Shown piece after piece: positions 29,483-38,992 of a DNA stretch of 64,000 bases; the first letter of the stretch is position 1, and each line of letters opens with the position of its first letter. The position numbers were made by a program, and so were the translations under genes. The DNA comes from Bacteroidota bacterium. GTDB taxonomy: Bacteria; Bacteroidota; Bacteroidia; Bacteroidales; GCA-2748055. The notes beneath the pieces were generated by a model. That model was not told the origin of the DNA and made no database searches. It saw only the letters and a program-made list of their open reading frames with translations. Location of the stretch: contig JAHEEC010000001.1 of the NCBI GenBank assembly GCA_024640885.1, forward strand, positions 44,876 to 108,875. The letters run 5' to 3'.

Positions 29483-30004
29483 TTATAAATTGCCCAGGTA
29501 TGTGGCCTGGAATTCCTCGAAAGTTCTGGTTTTATAATCCTCACCCGAGTAAAAGGCCAGGTAGACCTTGAACTGGTCCGGAGTCAGGTATCCCGGAGCT
29601 GCTTTCAACACCATGCCATTGGCGTCCACATATGAGATGGTGGGGTATGATAGCTGTCCCTTGGCTACAATGGCCGCCACCTCGTGATACCCGTTTCGCC
29701 CGTTGTCCACAAATTTATAGGTGCGATTCCCGAGCACGATGTCCTCCTTACCCTCGGCATCGAGTTTGACCGGGTAAAAATGTGTGTTCAGCAATTCAGC
29801 TATTTCAGGATCGGAAAAGGTGGTGGCGTCCATCCTTTTGCACCAGCCGCACCAGTCCGTATAGACATCAACCACAAGCACCCTTGGTTCCACGGCCGCC
29901 AGTTTCACAGCCTCCTCAATGGAGTACCATTTCACTTTGGTCTGTGAGAGCGCGGTGCTCAATCCAGCCACTATGATCCCCAATACCAGTATAGTTCTTT
30001 TCAT
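29483..30004 (-). CDS. Exported thioredoxin-fold protein
   Basis: The 173-residue protein has a signal peptide (KRTILVLGIIVAGLSTALSQ). A thioredoxin-like domain of the DUF255/thioredoxin_7 type carries the redox motif WCGWCKRMD, TTFSDPEI, and a cis-Pro region LSYPTISY. It should act in the periplasm as a disulfide reductase or isomerase. It is convergent with the WYL gene. The 266-nt region upstream, up to the divergent MFS gene, is AT-rich and shows no further gene. Confidence 0.82.
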   Translation of the reverse strand: MKRTILVLGIIVAGLSTALSQTKVKWYSIEEAVKLAAVEPRVLVVDVYTDWCGWCKRMDATTFSDPEIAELLNTHFYPVKLDAEGKEDIVLGNRTYKFVDNGRNGYHEVAAIVAKGQLSYPTISYVDANGMVLKAAPGYLTPDQFKVYLAFYSGEDYKTRTFEEFQATYLGNL

Positions 30005-30270
30005 TTCTTTCTTTTTTCAATGATCCATGATCATGAACCGCCACCTGTCCGGGTTCAAAAACCGTTCCATCTAAAGCTAAAATAGATATTTTATGGATAT
30101 GGTTTCAATTACTTTTCCACTATGCAGTGTAAAAGGAATGCAGGAGGCATATTTTTTCTATTTTTAGTGATTCATTTATCCTGCGGATGGTTGCATAAAG
30201 GATGGGTGGTATTTATTCATTTTTTCGAAGCCGTCTCAACAGCGGCAATCTTAAACTAAAATATTATTGA

Positions 30271-31674
30271 ATGGAAGCAATTAGAAAAAGCCTGAGGGAT
30301 TCTGCCCTTGCACGATGGACCGCATTGGCTATTGTAGCCTTTACAATGCTCTGTGGATACTATATCACGGATGTCATGGCTCCTTTAAAAGGATTACTGG
30401 AGCAGCAACTCACCTGGAACAGTGCGGAATATGGATTTTTCACCAGTGCCTATGGCTGGTTTAATGTATTCCTGCTGATGCTGATTCTCGGAGGGATTGT
30501 GCTCGACAAGATGGGCGTTCGGTTTACCGGTGTGGGAGCCGCCTCCGTGATGGTGATAGGTGCTGCACTTAAATTCTGGGCAGTCTCCACCCATTCACTG
30601 GACGGAGTGGTGTGGCACATCCTTTGGTTCGACACAAAGGCACAGGTGCTTATGGCTGCACTGGGTTTTGCCATTTTCGGGGTGGGTGTGGAAGTTGCAG
30701 GAATTACTGTTTCCAAGATCATTGTCAAGTGGTTCAAAGGAAAAGAGATGGCCCTTGCCATGGGTATGCAGGTCTCCGTTGCCAGGCTTGGTACGGCACT
30801 TGCCATCGGCGTCGCTGCGCCCATTGCCATACGGATGGGACATGTTTCAAAACCCATATTGCTTGGACTCGTGCTCCTCTGCATCGGCCTGATCACCTTC
30901 ATCATATATACCTTTATGGACAAGAAGCTGGATGCTTCTCAGCTGGAGGCCGATACGGCAAACAATGAGGTCCCGGAAGAGGATAAATTTAAGGTTTCAG
31001 ATATCAAGTTCATCATGAAAAACAGGGGCTGGTGGTACCTCGCTTTCCTCTGCGTTCTCTTTTATTCAGCAGTTTTTCCGTTCTTGAAATATGCCTCAGA
31101 TTTAATGGTTCAGAAGTTTCATGTGTCCGATTCCCTGGCAGGCACCATCCCGGCCATGCTCCCTTTCGGGGCAATCCTCCTGACTCCGCTGTTCGGCGGC
31201 ATTTATGACAAAAAGGGGAAAGGTGCCACCATCATGATCATTGGTTCCCTGTTGCTGATCGTGGTGCATGCCCTCTATTCCATCCCATTCCTTGACAGCT
31301 GGATTATCGCGGTCATTCTGATCATCGTCCTGGGTTTTGGGTTCTCTCTGGTGCCTTCAGCCATGTGGCCATCCGTTCCTAAAATTATCCCTTATAAATA
31401 TCTTGGTACTTCATTTTCCATGATTTTCTGGGTTCAAAACTGGGGCCTGATGGGCGTACCCGCCTTGATAGGATGGGTTTTGCAAAAATATTGTATTACC
31501 GGCTATGTCATGAAGGAAGGTGTGGAAGTGGCCACTTACAATTACACCATTCCGATGATGATATTTACCAGCTTTGGGATTCTTGCACTGGTATTCTCAC
31601 TGCTCCTGAAAGCGGAAGACAAAAAGAGGGGATACGGACTTCAGCTCCCGAACATTGAAAAAGTGAACAAATAA
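30271..31674 (+). CDS. Major facilitator superfamily transporter
   Basis: The 467-residue membrane protein has about twelve hydrophobic helices in two halves separated by a charged loop (DKKLDASQLEADTANNEVPEED). GGIVLDKMGVRF and GGIYDKKGKG fit the MFS loop 2-3 motif and its repeat in the second half. It precedes the pepD-like dipeptidase by 13 nt and is probably cotranscribed, so peptide or amino acid transport is a reasonable guess. Substrate and direction cannot be told from sequence. Confidence 0.82.
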   Translation: MEAIRKSLRDSALARWTALAIVAFTMLCGYYITDVMAPLKGLLEQQLTWNSAEYGFFTSAYGWFNVFLLMLILGGIVLDKMGVRFTGVGAASVMVIGAALKFWAVSTHSLDGVVWHILWFDTKAQVLMAALGFAIFGVGVEVAGITVSKIIVKWFKGKEMALAMGMQVSVARLGTALAIGVAAPIAIRMGHVSKPILLGLVLLCIGLITFIIYTFMDKKLDASQLEADTANNEVPEEDKFKVSDIKFIMKNRGWWYLAFLCVLFYSAVFPFLKYASDLMVQKFHVSDSLAGTIPAMLPFGAILLTPLFGGIYDKKGKGATIMIIGSLLLIVVHALYSIPFLDSWIIAVILIIVLGFGFSLVPSAMWPSVPKIIPYKYLGTSFSMIFWVQNWGLMGVPALIGWVLQKYCITGYVMKEGVEVATYNYTIPMMIFTSFGILALVFSLLLKAEDKKRGYGLQLPNIEKVNK

Positions 31675-31687
31675 ACCTTCATTACCA

Positions 31688-33145
31688 ATGAGTTCAATAA
31701 AAGATTTAGCACCGATTGAGGTGTGGAAACATTTCCACACACTGACCCAGATTCCCAGGCCTTCGAAGAAAGAAGCGGAAGTCATCCAGTACATGAAGAG
31801 TTTCGGCGAAAAGCTGGGATTAAAAACTGTGGTGGACCAAGTGGGGAACGTGATCATCAAAAAGCCGGCCACGCCGGGCATGGAAGGAAGAAAGACGGTG
31901 GTCCTGCAGGGTCACCTCGATATGGTGCCTCAGAAAAATAACGATACGGAATTTGATTTTGAAAAGGATCCCATTGTCCCGATGATCGATGGAGGGTGGG
32001 TTACTGCAAGGGGAACCACCCTGGGAAGTGATAATGGCATCGGGGTGGCTGCGGCTATGGGGGTGCTCGAATCCAACACCCTGAAGCATGGCCCCATTGA
32101 GGCCCTTTTTACCATCGACGAGGAGACCGGGATGACCGGGGCATTCGGTTTGAAGCCCGGGTTGCTGGAGGGTGAGATCCTCATCAACATGGATTCGGAG
32201 GATGAAGGGGAGCTCTACGTGGGTTGCGCGGGGGGCATTGATGTGTCAGCCACCAAATCCTATGTGGAGGAAGAAGTACCCGGCGGACACGTAGCTTATG
32301 AATTGATTGCCAGGGGATTGAAGGGAGGGCATTCAGGGATGGACATACCCCTCGGCCGGGCCAATGCCAACAAGATCCTCTTCCGGTTCCTGATGCAGGC
32401 CGAAGCGGACCTGAAGGTCAGGCTCTCTGAAGCCTCCGGGGGTGACCTCAGGAATGCCATCCCCAGGGAATCCCATGCGATCCTGCTGGTCCCTTCCGGG
32501 GCAACCGGCGATTTTGAAGCAAAGGTCAAAGTGACGCATGAGATCTATCGCAGCGAGTTCGCTGAAACAGAACCCGACCTGGAGTTCATTTGCAGGAAAA
32601 CAGAGATGCCGGCGCATGTGGTTCCCCTTTCGGAACAATACGGGTTCATCCGCGCCATCTTTGCATGCCCTAACGGGGTTCAGCGCATGAGCCAGTCCAT
32701 GAAAGGGCTGGTTGAAACATCCAACAACCTGGCCGTGGTCAGGTTGCAGCATGGCAAATTCCAGGCCCTGAACCTTACCCGCTCATCGGTGGACAGCGCC
32801 AAGGTGGCCACCGCATGGAAAATTGCAGCGGTCTTTCATCTCATTGAAGCGGAGGTTGCTTTGACAGGAGAATATCCGGGATGGAAACCCAACATGGGAT
32901 CGGCCATCCTGAAAACCTGCCAGGATGTATACCAGGCCGAATTCGGGAAGATTCCGGAGATCAAGGCGATCCATGCCGGCCTGGAGTGCGGGCTGCTGGG
33001 TGGCGTCTACCCGAACCTGGATATGATCTCATTCGGTCCCACCATCAGGTACCCCCACTCTCCCGATGAGAAAGTGGAGATCGCTACGGTCCAGAAGTTC
33101 TGGGACTTCCTGGTGGCCATCCTGGAGAATATTCCGGCCAAATAA
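31688..33145 (+). CDS. pepD: Aminoacyl-histidine dipeptidase (M20 family, PepD)
   Basis: The 485-residue cytosolic metallopeptidase has the M20C pattern: LQGHLDMVPQ (zinc His and catalytic Asp), LGSDNGIGVA (bridging Asp), TIDEETGMTGA (catalytic Glu and zinc Glu), NMDSEDEG and the late IHAGLECG, with a dimerisation insert between. It hydrolyses Xaa-His and other dipeptides. The length matches PepD. Cotranscription with the MFS gene suggests uptake followed by cytosolic cleavage. Confidence 0.93.
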   Translation: MSSIKDLAPIEVWKHFHTLTQIPRPSKKEAEVIQYMKSFGEKLGLKTVVDQVGNVIIKKPATPGMEGRKTVVLQGHLDMVPQKNNDTEFDFEKDPIVPMIDGGWVTARGTTLGSDNGIGVAAAMGVLESNTLKHGPIEALFTIDEETGMTGAFGLKPGLLEGEILINMDSEDEGELYVGCAGGIDVSATKSYVEEEVPGGHVAYELIARGLKGGHSGMDIPLGRANANKILFRFLMQAEADLKVRLSEASGGDLRNAIPRESHAILLVPSGATGDFEAKVKVTHEIYRSEFAETEPDLEFICRKTEMPAHVVPLSEQYGFIRAIFACPNGVQRMSQSMKGLVETSNNLAVVRLQHGKFQALNLTRSSVDSAKVATAWKIAAVFHLIEAEVALTGEYPGWKPNMGSAILKTCQDVYQAEFGKIPEIKAIHAGLECGLLGGVYPNLDMISFGPTIRYPHSPDEKVEIATVQKFWDFLVAILENIPAK

Positions 33146-33155
33146 AGGGCCCCTG

Positions 33156-34253
33156 CTATTTAATGGGAGAGAATAAGATTTCGCCAGACTGATAGATGGA
33201 GATTCGCTGCAGGGACAGGATCTTCTCCCCATGGGTCACTTTCAGTTCAGCTACATCAGGAATCCTGTATATTAGCCTGTTATACCTCTCGTTCGATGGG
33301 ATCCCTGAAAAATAGCTTCCGGGCCCCCTGGTGGTGCCCAGGGGTTCAATCTGGACCTCCAGTGGCGTGCCTTCCTTCAATTGCGGGGGTACAATACCCA
33401 ACTGTTCTGAAAACATCTCCAGCCTGTACCTCGATGGGGAGGATCCTGTCTCCGGGACAATGAAGTAGTCCCTTTTCAGGTTCCTGGTGATGGTCTTGCC
33501 CGTAAAGAGTGAGAGATAGGAAGACTCAAGCTGGTCAAGCTTGGCAATGGTCGCAGCCATGGCCTCCCCGTCAGGGTATACCTCGTATTCACCGGTAAGC
33601 ATTTCAAACCTCCGTGTTCTGATCTCCAGCAAAAAATCGGCAGCCTCTTCCGCTTTCATGGCCATGGATTTCTGCTCGACCACAGTGCGTTGCACAGGCA
33701 CCTTTACAAACGAGGTGTCCGTCACCAGGGTTTTATACATGGTCTCGGTCCGTTCCTCGAAATTGGGTTCCACACCAAGATCCAGGAAATCAAAGCTACC
33801 GGTGTTCAGACCGGGCACATCGCCCATTCCGCCTGCAATTTCATGCATCATCTCGGTTCCGTCCAACAGGACGCCCTTCTGCCTGTAATTTTCAAGGAGT
33901 GCCGGGGGGAAATCACCATCAAGCACGTTCAACGAATAAAACTGCTCCGGATCAAGTTCTGAATGGCTGGAAATTTTCAGGTCCCTGATCTGCCAGTGGC
34001 TCGATTTCTGCCGGATCACTTCTGAAATGCCCAGGAATTTCTCGGCATACTCCCAGTAGGGACCGGGAACACTTTTCACCTCGGTAAAGATCACCTCCAA
34101 CTTCAGGACAGTCCGGGGAAGTGCGTAGGTGTATTGCTCCTTTGCTTCACCAGGTTCCTCCCCCATGGGGGTGACCAGAACCTGCAGTTTGGTGTTGGTG
34201 GCACACCCTGTGGCCAGGATAAGTGCAACCAGGCATATGATGCTTCTCTTCAT
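33156..34253 (-). CDS. DUF4831-family lipoprotein
   Basis: The 365-residue protein has a lipoprotein signal (ICLVALILATGC, Cys acylation site). The DUF4831 pattern follows: Y(A)LPRTVLKLEV, an EKFLGI segment, KSMAMKAEEAADFLLEIRTRRFEMLTGE, and a RLIYRIPDVAELKV C-terminus. The function of this Bacteroidota-restricted family is unknown; it probably faces the periplasm or cell surface. It is convergent with pepD (10-nt gap). Confidence 0.82.
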   Translation of the reverse strand: MKRSIICLVALILATGCATNTKLQVLVTPMGEEPGEAKEQYTYALPRTVLKLEVIFTEVKSVPGPYWEYAEKFLGISEVIRQKSSHWQIRDLKISSHSELDPEQFYSLNVLDGDFPPALLENYRQKGVLLDGTEMMHEIAGGMGDVPGLNTGSFDFLDLGVEPNFEERTETMYKTLVTDTSFVKVPVQRTVVEQKSMAMKAEEAADFLLEIRTRRFEMLTGEYEVYPDGEAMAATIAKLDQLESSYLSLFTGKTITRNLKRDYFIVPETGSSPSRYRLEMFSEQLGIVPPQLKEGTPLEVQIEPLGTTRGPGSYFSGIPSNERYNRLIYRIPDVAELKVTHGEKILSLQRISIYQSGEILFSPIK

Positions 34254-34311
34254 GGTTTCTCTTTATTAACAAACGAAATTAGCACAACGGGATTGTGAAT
34301 ACAAATAAATT

Positions 34312-35817
34312 TCATCCCACCTCCCGAAATGCCTCTCCCAGTGACCTGATCATGTCACCTGCAATCATTGCCTCCTGGCCGAAGCGGACCGCGGCACAGT
34401 CCCCGGCAAGCCCATGGACAAAGACCCCCGCCAGAGCAGCCCACAAAGGATCCAATCCCCTGGCAAGCAGTCCGGTGATCAAACCGGTCAGCACATCTCC
34501 ACTACCCCCCGTGGCCATGCCCGGGTTCCCGGTGGTATTGAACCAGTATCGCCCATCGGGAGCTGCGATGCCCGTATAGGCTCCTTTCAATACGACGATC
34601 ACCCCGTACCTGGAGGCGAATTCTCTCTGTTTCAGGTGCCTTTGGTATGAATCCTCACACTTCCCGGCAAGCCTGTCAAACTCTTTGGGATGGGGGGTCA
34701 GGATGGTTCCCTCGGGCAGGTTCGCGTACCATTCGGGGTGGGTGGAGAGTATGTTCAATGCATCGGCATCAATTACCAGGGGAACCCTGGCGATTTCCAG
34801 CAACTTTTTTAATCCCTTGCCCGAATTCTGTTTGCATCCGAGACCCGGCCCGATCCCGATTGCTGTGTAAGGATCCAGTTCGGGTGGTTCGCTGAAGAGG
34901 ATATCGGACTGATCCAGGCTCACAATGGCCTCAGGGAATCCCGTCTGGATAATCTGGTACCCGAACCTGGGGATGTGAAGTGTGACCAGCCCTGTGCCAC
35001 TCCTCAGGCACGCCTCACCTGAGAGGAGGGCAGCCCCCATCATCCCGTAGCATCCGGAGATGACCAGCGCGTGTCCAAAGGTACCCTTATGTGCAAAACG
35101 CCCCCGTTCGGGCAACAATTTCTTCACCTCCTCCCTCTCCAGGGTCCGGTAGGGAGTCTCGATCTCGCCAATGGCTTCCGGGTGTAGCTTGATGTCCTGC
35201 ACCCTCCAGTTCCCCACGAATGGGTCGTTCATATCAAAAAAGAAGGAGAGAAAGGGAAACTGGAAGGTCAGGGTATGATCCGCCCTGATCACCGCCTTAT
35301 AATCGTTTCCTGAATTGTCCTCTCCGAACAAACCGGAGGGGATATCGATGGCAATGACCCTCAATGCATTTGCATTGATGTGGCGGATCACCTTTCCCGG
35401 TAAACCCGATGCTTTCCGGGAGAGCCCCGATCCGAAAATGCCATCCACCACCACATCTTCGCCATTGATCTCAGGCAGGGAACCGGCATCGTTGATCACT
35501 TTCAGCTTCACCAGTCCCTGTTCCATGAGCCTCTTTCTGTTGAGGATGCAATCGGGCGAGAGTTTGCCCGCCTCGAGAATGTAACAATCCACCCTGAACT
35601 GCCTCTCCGCCAGCATCCGGGCCATGGCCAGTGCATCCCCACCGTTGTTCCCGGGTCCGGCTACCACCACAACCCTGCGGTCGGTATGATAATGCCGCAC
35701 ATACCAGCCTGCGAGCCTGGTTGCAGCCCTCTCCATCAGATCAACGGAACTGATGGGTTCCTTTTCTATGGTAAAGGCATCAATGTGGCGCACCTGGGCT
35801 GCCGTAAAAATTTTCAT
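34312..35817 (-). CDS. nnr: Bifunctional NAD(P)HX epimerase/dehydratase
   Basis: The 501-residue fusion has a YjeF N-terminal epimerase domain (residues ~1-215; GPGNNGGDALAMARML, DGIFGSG, AIDIPSGLFGED) and a C-terminal ribokinase-like ADP/ATP-dependent dehydratase (HKGTFGHALVISG, TPHPKEFDRL, NPGMATGGSGDVLTG). Together they repair hydrated NADH and NADPH. Both domains keep their motifs and the length is normal for the fused bacterial form. It stands alone, divergent from the POT transporter. Confidence 0.95.
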   Translation of the reverse strand: MKIFTAAQVRHIDAFTIEKEPISSVDLMERAATRLAGWYVRHYHTDRRVVVVAGPGNNGGDALAMARMLAERQFRVDCYILEAGKLSPDCILNRKRLMEQGLVKLKVINDAGSLPEINGEDVVVDGIFGSGLSRKASGLPGKVIRHINANALRVIAIDIPSGLFGEDNSGNDYKAVIRADHTLTFQFPFLSFFFDMNDPFVGNWRVQDIKLHPEAIGEIETPYRTLEREEVKKLLPERGRFAHKGTFGHALVISGCYGMMGAALLSGEACLRSGTGLVTLHIPRFGYQIIQTGFPEAIVSLDQSDILFSEPPELDPYTAIGIGPGLGCKQNSGKGLKKLLEIARVPLVIDADALNILSTHPEWYANLPEGTILTPHPKEFDRLAGKCEDSYQRHLKQREFASRYGVIVVLKGAYTGIAAPDGRYWFNTTGNPGMATGGSGDVLTGLITGLLARGLDPLWAALAGVFVHGLAGDCAAVRFGQEAMIAGDMIRSLGEAFREVG

Positions 35818-35905
35818 AACATGCTGTTTGAATCAAAATTAAGAAAAAACTATTTCTATATTTACGCCCGTTACGCAAATCGGATTATTTACAAATACCT
35901 GACAC

Positions 35906-37714
35906 ATGCTAAAAGGACATCCAAAAGGACTCTACGTAGCTTTTTTTGCAAACATGGGCGAGCGGTTTGGTTTTTATACCATGATGGCCATTCTTGTGCT
36001 TTTCCTGCAGGCAAAATTCGGACTGGCTGCAGAGCGTGCCGGCGACATTTACAGCTGGTTCTATTTCGCCATTTATGCACTGGCCCTGCTGGGCGGTATC
36101 CTTGCCGATGCCACCAGGAAATATACCGCAGTGATCGCCATGGGTCAGGTGATTATGTTCATCGGATATGCAGTGATGGTGATCCCTGGGCTGACCCTTC
36201 CGGTCACAGTGGTCGGGCTCTTCACCATCGCCATCGGTAATGGCCTTTTCAAAGGGAACCTGCAGGCAGTTGTGGGACAGATGTATGACGATCCCAAGTA
36301 TGACAAGGTGAGGGACAACGCATTCCTGATCTTTTACATGGGGATCAATGTGGGCGCATTTTTCGCACCGTTCGCTGCCATGGGGATCAGGAACTGGTGG
36401 CTGAAAACAAACGGATTCCTGCATGACGGGAGCCTGCCTGCCCTGTGTCACCAGTATATTGACGGTACCCTTCAGGATGTGGGCGCACTCCAGGAACTGG
36501 CAAACAGTGTGAACCTGAGCGGCGCTGTAACTGATCTCGGTACATTCTCACACGCATATATTGAGGCCTTTTCAAGAGGCTACAACTTTGCCTTTGGGAT
36601 CGCAGCCCTGGCCATGGTGATCTCACTGCTTGCATACCTTATTTTTCATAAGCATCTTCCCAAAAGGGGCAGGGTACCCGGGGAAAAGACCATTACCCTT
36701 CGGGAAAAACCCCTTGCCATACCGGTGGCCCTGGTAGCTGGCGCCATATCCGCCGTGCTGATCAGCTTCGTAAAAGATTTTAAAACAGGAATGGCCATCG
36801 GGCTGTTCGTGGGTTTTGTGGCCTGGATCATGATGATTGCCACCCGGGAGGAGAAGAAGCGCGTGGTCTCCCTGTTGCTGGTCTTTTTTGTGGTGATTTT
36901 TTTCTGGATGGGATTCCATCAGAATGGCCTTACCTATACATTTTTTGCGCGTGATTACACGGTGAAGAAGGTGGATCCTTTCACCTTTATGTTCTTCACC
37001 CTTGAGAACATCCTGTCCGTAATCGCCTTTATTGCAGGCATATTTATACTTATCGGAAAGAATGCAACCAGGAATTCAAGGATTGGCGGAGCCCTGCTCA
37101 CTTTGCTGGGTGGCGCTGCCGCAGTGTGGTTCTACAGCCAGGGAGAGGCGGAGAATCCCATCGCCCCTGAAGTGTTCCAATCCTTTAATCCGCTTTTCAT
37201 CGTTTCTCTCACCTTTGCTGTGATGGCCGTCTTTTCATGGCTAAACAAGAAGGGAATGGAGCCCTCAACCCCAAAGAAGATCGGGATCGGGATGATCATT
37301 GCCTCGCTGGGATTCGTGGTAATGGTGGTAGGCTCACTCCACCTTATCTCCCCCCACGACCTGCAGGTGGCGGATGCATCGGGTGCCATCAAATACAACC
37401 CGGTACCGGATTCCTCGAGGATCATGCCTTACTGGCTCATGTCGTCGTACCTGATCCTCACCTTTGCGGAGCTCTTCCTTAGCCCCATGGGGCTCTCATT
37501 TGTCTCCAAGGTGGCTCCAACCAGGTTCCAGGGTGTGATGCAGGGAGGCTGGCTGCTGGCAACTGCCGTGGGAAATAAATTGCTCTTTATCGGCAGTTTC
37601 TTCTGGGAAAAGATCGAATTATGGCAACTCTGGCTGATCTTCGTGGTCACATGCCTGCTCTCTGCCGGTTTCATCTTCTCCATCCTCAAGAGGCTGGAAC
37701 GGGCAACCAGTTGA
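35906..37714 (+). CDS. POT/PTR-family proton-coupled oligopeptide transporter
   Basis: The 602-residue membrane protein opens with the PTR2 signature (HPKGLYVAFFANMGERFGFYTMMAILVLFLQ) containing the ExxER-type region. GGILADATRKYTAVIAMG and a FYMGINVGAFFAP motif follow. Twelve to fourteen helices are visible, the last half with a FAELFLSPMGLSFVSKVAP segment. The family takes up di- and tripeptides with protons. The long central loop before residue ~270 is typical of the Bacteroidota subgroup. Together with pepD it points to peptide use. Confidence 0.9.
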   Translation: MLKGHPKGLYVAFFANMGERFGFYTMMAILVLFLQAKFGLAAERAGDIYSWFYFAIYALALLGGILADATRKYTAVIAMGQVIMFIGYAVMVIPGLTLPVTVVGLFTIAIGNGLFKGNLQAVVGQMYDDPKYDKVRDNAFLIFYMGINVGAFFAPFAAMGIRNWWLKTNGFLHDGSLPALCHQYIDGTLQDVGALQELANSVNLSGAVTDLGTFSHAYIEAFSRGYNFAFGIAALAMVISLLAYLIFHKHLPKRGRVPGEKTITLREKPLAIPVALVAGAISAVLISFVKDFKTGMAIGLFVGFVAWIMMIATREEKKRVVSLLLVFFVVIFFWMGFHQNGLTYTFFARDYTVKKVDPFTFMFFTLENILSVIAFIAGIFILIGKNATRNSRIGGALLTLLGGAAAVWFYSQGEAENPIAPEVFQSFNPLFIVSLTFAVMAVFSWLNKKGMEPSTPKKIGIGMIIASLGFVVMVVGSLHLISPHDLQVADASGAIKYNPVPDSSRIMPYWLMSSYLILTFAELFLSPMGLSFVSKVAPTRFQGVMQGGWLLATAVGNKLLFIGSFFWEKIELWQLWLIFVVTCLLSAGFIFSILKRLERATS

Positions 37715-37726
37715 GCGGGGATTGCA

Positions 37727-38971
37727 TCATCGTGATTCTGTGGATCCCTCCAGGCTAAACATGGTGTTCACTCGCCGGAGATCGCCGTCAGTCTCTGGAG
37801 ATTCGAGATCCAGGATATGGGTCACTATGCTGTACACATCCACATTGGGAAATGCCGGTGCAGTGTAGCCATTTTTAAATGCAGGGCCCTCTGCATAGAA
37901 GATCGCATGCATGCCTGTAAAACCATTGTCATATCCGTGGGCACCCCCCGTATAGCCTGATGGATCACTGCGCGTTCCGATGCTCCACAGGCTGTCTGCC
38001 ACTACCAAAATGCCCGGGAAGCGGGGGCTCGTTCCGTAGTGAAGGCGTTCCGGGATCTCCTCGCTGCTCCAGGCATTCAGACCTTCAACCCGGTTCAGGG
38101 CATTGATAATGGAATCCTCATAATCTTCAACAGGATCAATGAGATAGACAGGATTCCCGCCCACAACCGTCTCTGCCCACCCCTTATCCATGTGATCATA
38201 CAAATTAATGTACTGAAGGGGGGAGATCGCTCCCATCCCATGATCTGACAGCACGATCAGGTTCACCATGCTGCCATATTCAAGGGATGCAATCTCGCTT
38301 CGAAGATAACCCAGCACCGAATCAAGATACTCAATAACCTCCCCGGTGGATGAATTCTCAGGACCGGCAAAATGTCCTGTGTGATCTGGTTCGTCAAAAT
38401 AAAGCAAAACCAGTCCCGGCCTCTTTTCAATGGGGAGTTTCAACCATTCGATCACCTGATCTACCCGTTCCATGTAAGGTATGCTTTCATCGTAATGCTT
38501 CAGGTAGGTGGGATAACTCCCCTTAATGGGGGCCTCACTACCCACCCAGAAGTAGGAGGCCGTCCTGACCCCCTGTTTTTCGGCTGTAACCCAAACAGGC
38601 TCTCCAAAATAAGCCTTTGGATTTGAAACCATCTCTGGATCTCCCATCCGGTAGATCCCCCCAAGCTCCGGGGCATAGAAGGTATTCTCAATGATCCCGT
38701 GGTGATCGGGGTACAAACCGGTGGCCAGGGTATAATGGTTCGGAAATGTTTTGGTGGGAAATGAAGGGATCATGCGTTCGGCCTTAACACCCTTGCTTTC
38801 CATTTCATCCAGGTTGGGAGTGGAGTATAGATCGCTGAAATCCCACCTGAATCCATCAAAGGATACCATGACCACATAGCGGTCAAGGGTCTCAGTTTCC
38901 GGGTCCCTGTGCTGACAAGAGCAGGAAGCGATGATGAACAGACAGGATAAAATATAACCCGTTGTCTTCAT
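37727..38971 (-). CDS. Ectonucleotide pyrophosphatase/phosphodiesterase-like lipoprotein
   Basis: The 414-residue alkaline-phosphatase-superfamily enzyme has a lipoprotein signal (CLFIIASCSC). SFDGFRWD holds a metal Asp; PSFPTKTFPNHYTLATGLYPD holds the nucleophile Thr as in NPP enzymes; DEPDHTGH and SDHGMG supply other metal ligands, with a late GGAHGYDN His. It should hydrolyse phosphodiesters or nucleotide pyrophosphates in the periplasm or at the surface. It starts 21 nt after the LysM gene and is probably the last gene of the phoH-purC-LysM operon. Confidence 0.88.
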   Translation of the reverse strand: MKTTGYILSCLFIIASCSCQHRDPETETLDRYVVMVSFDGFRWDFSDLYSTPNLDEMESKGVKAERMIPSFPTKTFPNHYTLATGLYPDHHGIIENTFYAPELGGIYRMGDPEMVSNPKAYFGEPVWVTAEKQGVRTASYFWVGSEAPIKGSYPTYLKHYDESIPYMERVDQVIEWLKLPIEKRPGLVLLYFDEPDHTGHFAGPENSSTGEVIEYLDSVLGYLRSEIASLEYGSMVNLIVLSDHGMGAISPLQYINLYDHMDKGWAETVVGGNPVYLIDPVEDYEDSIINALNRVEGLNAWSSEEIPERLHYGTSPRFPGILVVADSLWSIGTRSDPSGYTGGAHGYDNGFTGMHAIFYAEGPAFKNGYTAPAFPNVDVYSIVTHILDLESPETDGDLRRVNTMFSLEGSTESR

Positions 38972-38992
38972 TTCATAATCATTGTCACAGGA

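Noticed and set aside
30040..30075. Sequence resembling a tRNA T-arm (GTCCGGGTTCAAA)
   Set aside because: No acceptor stem, D-arm or anticodon arm can be formed around it.
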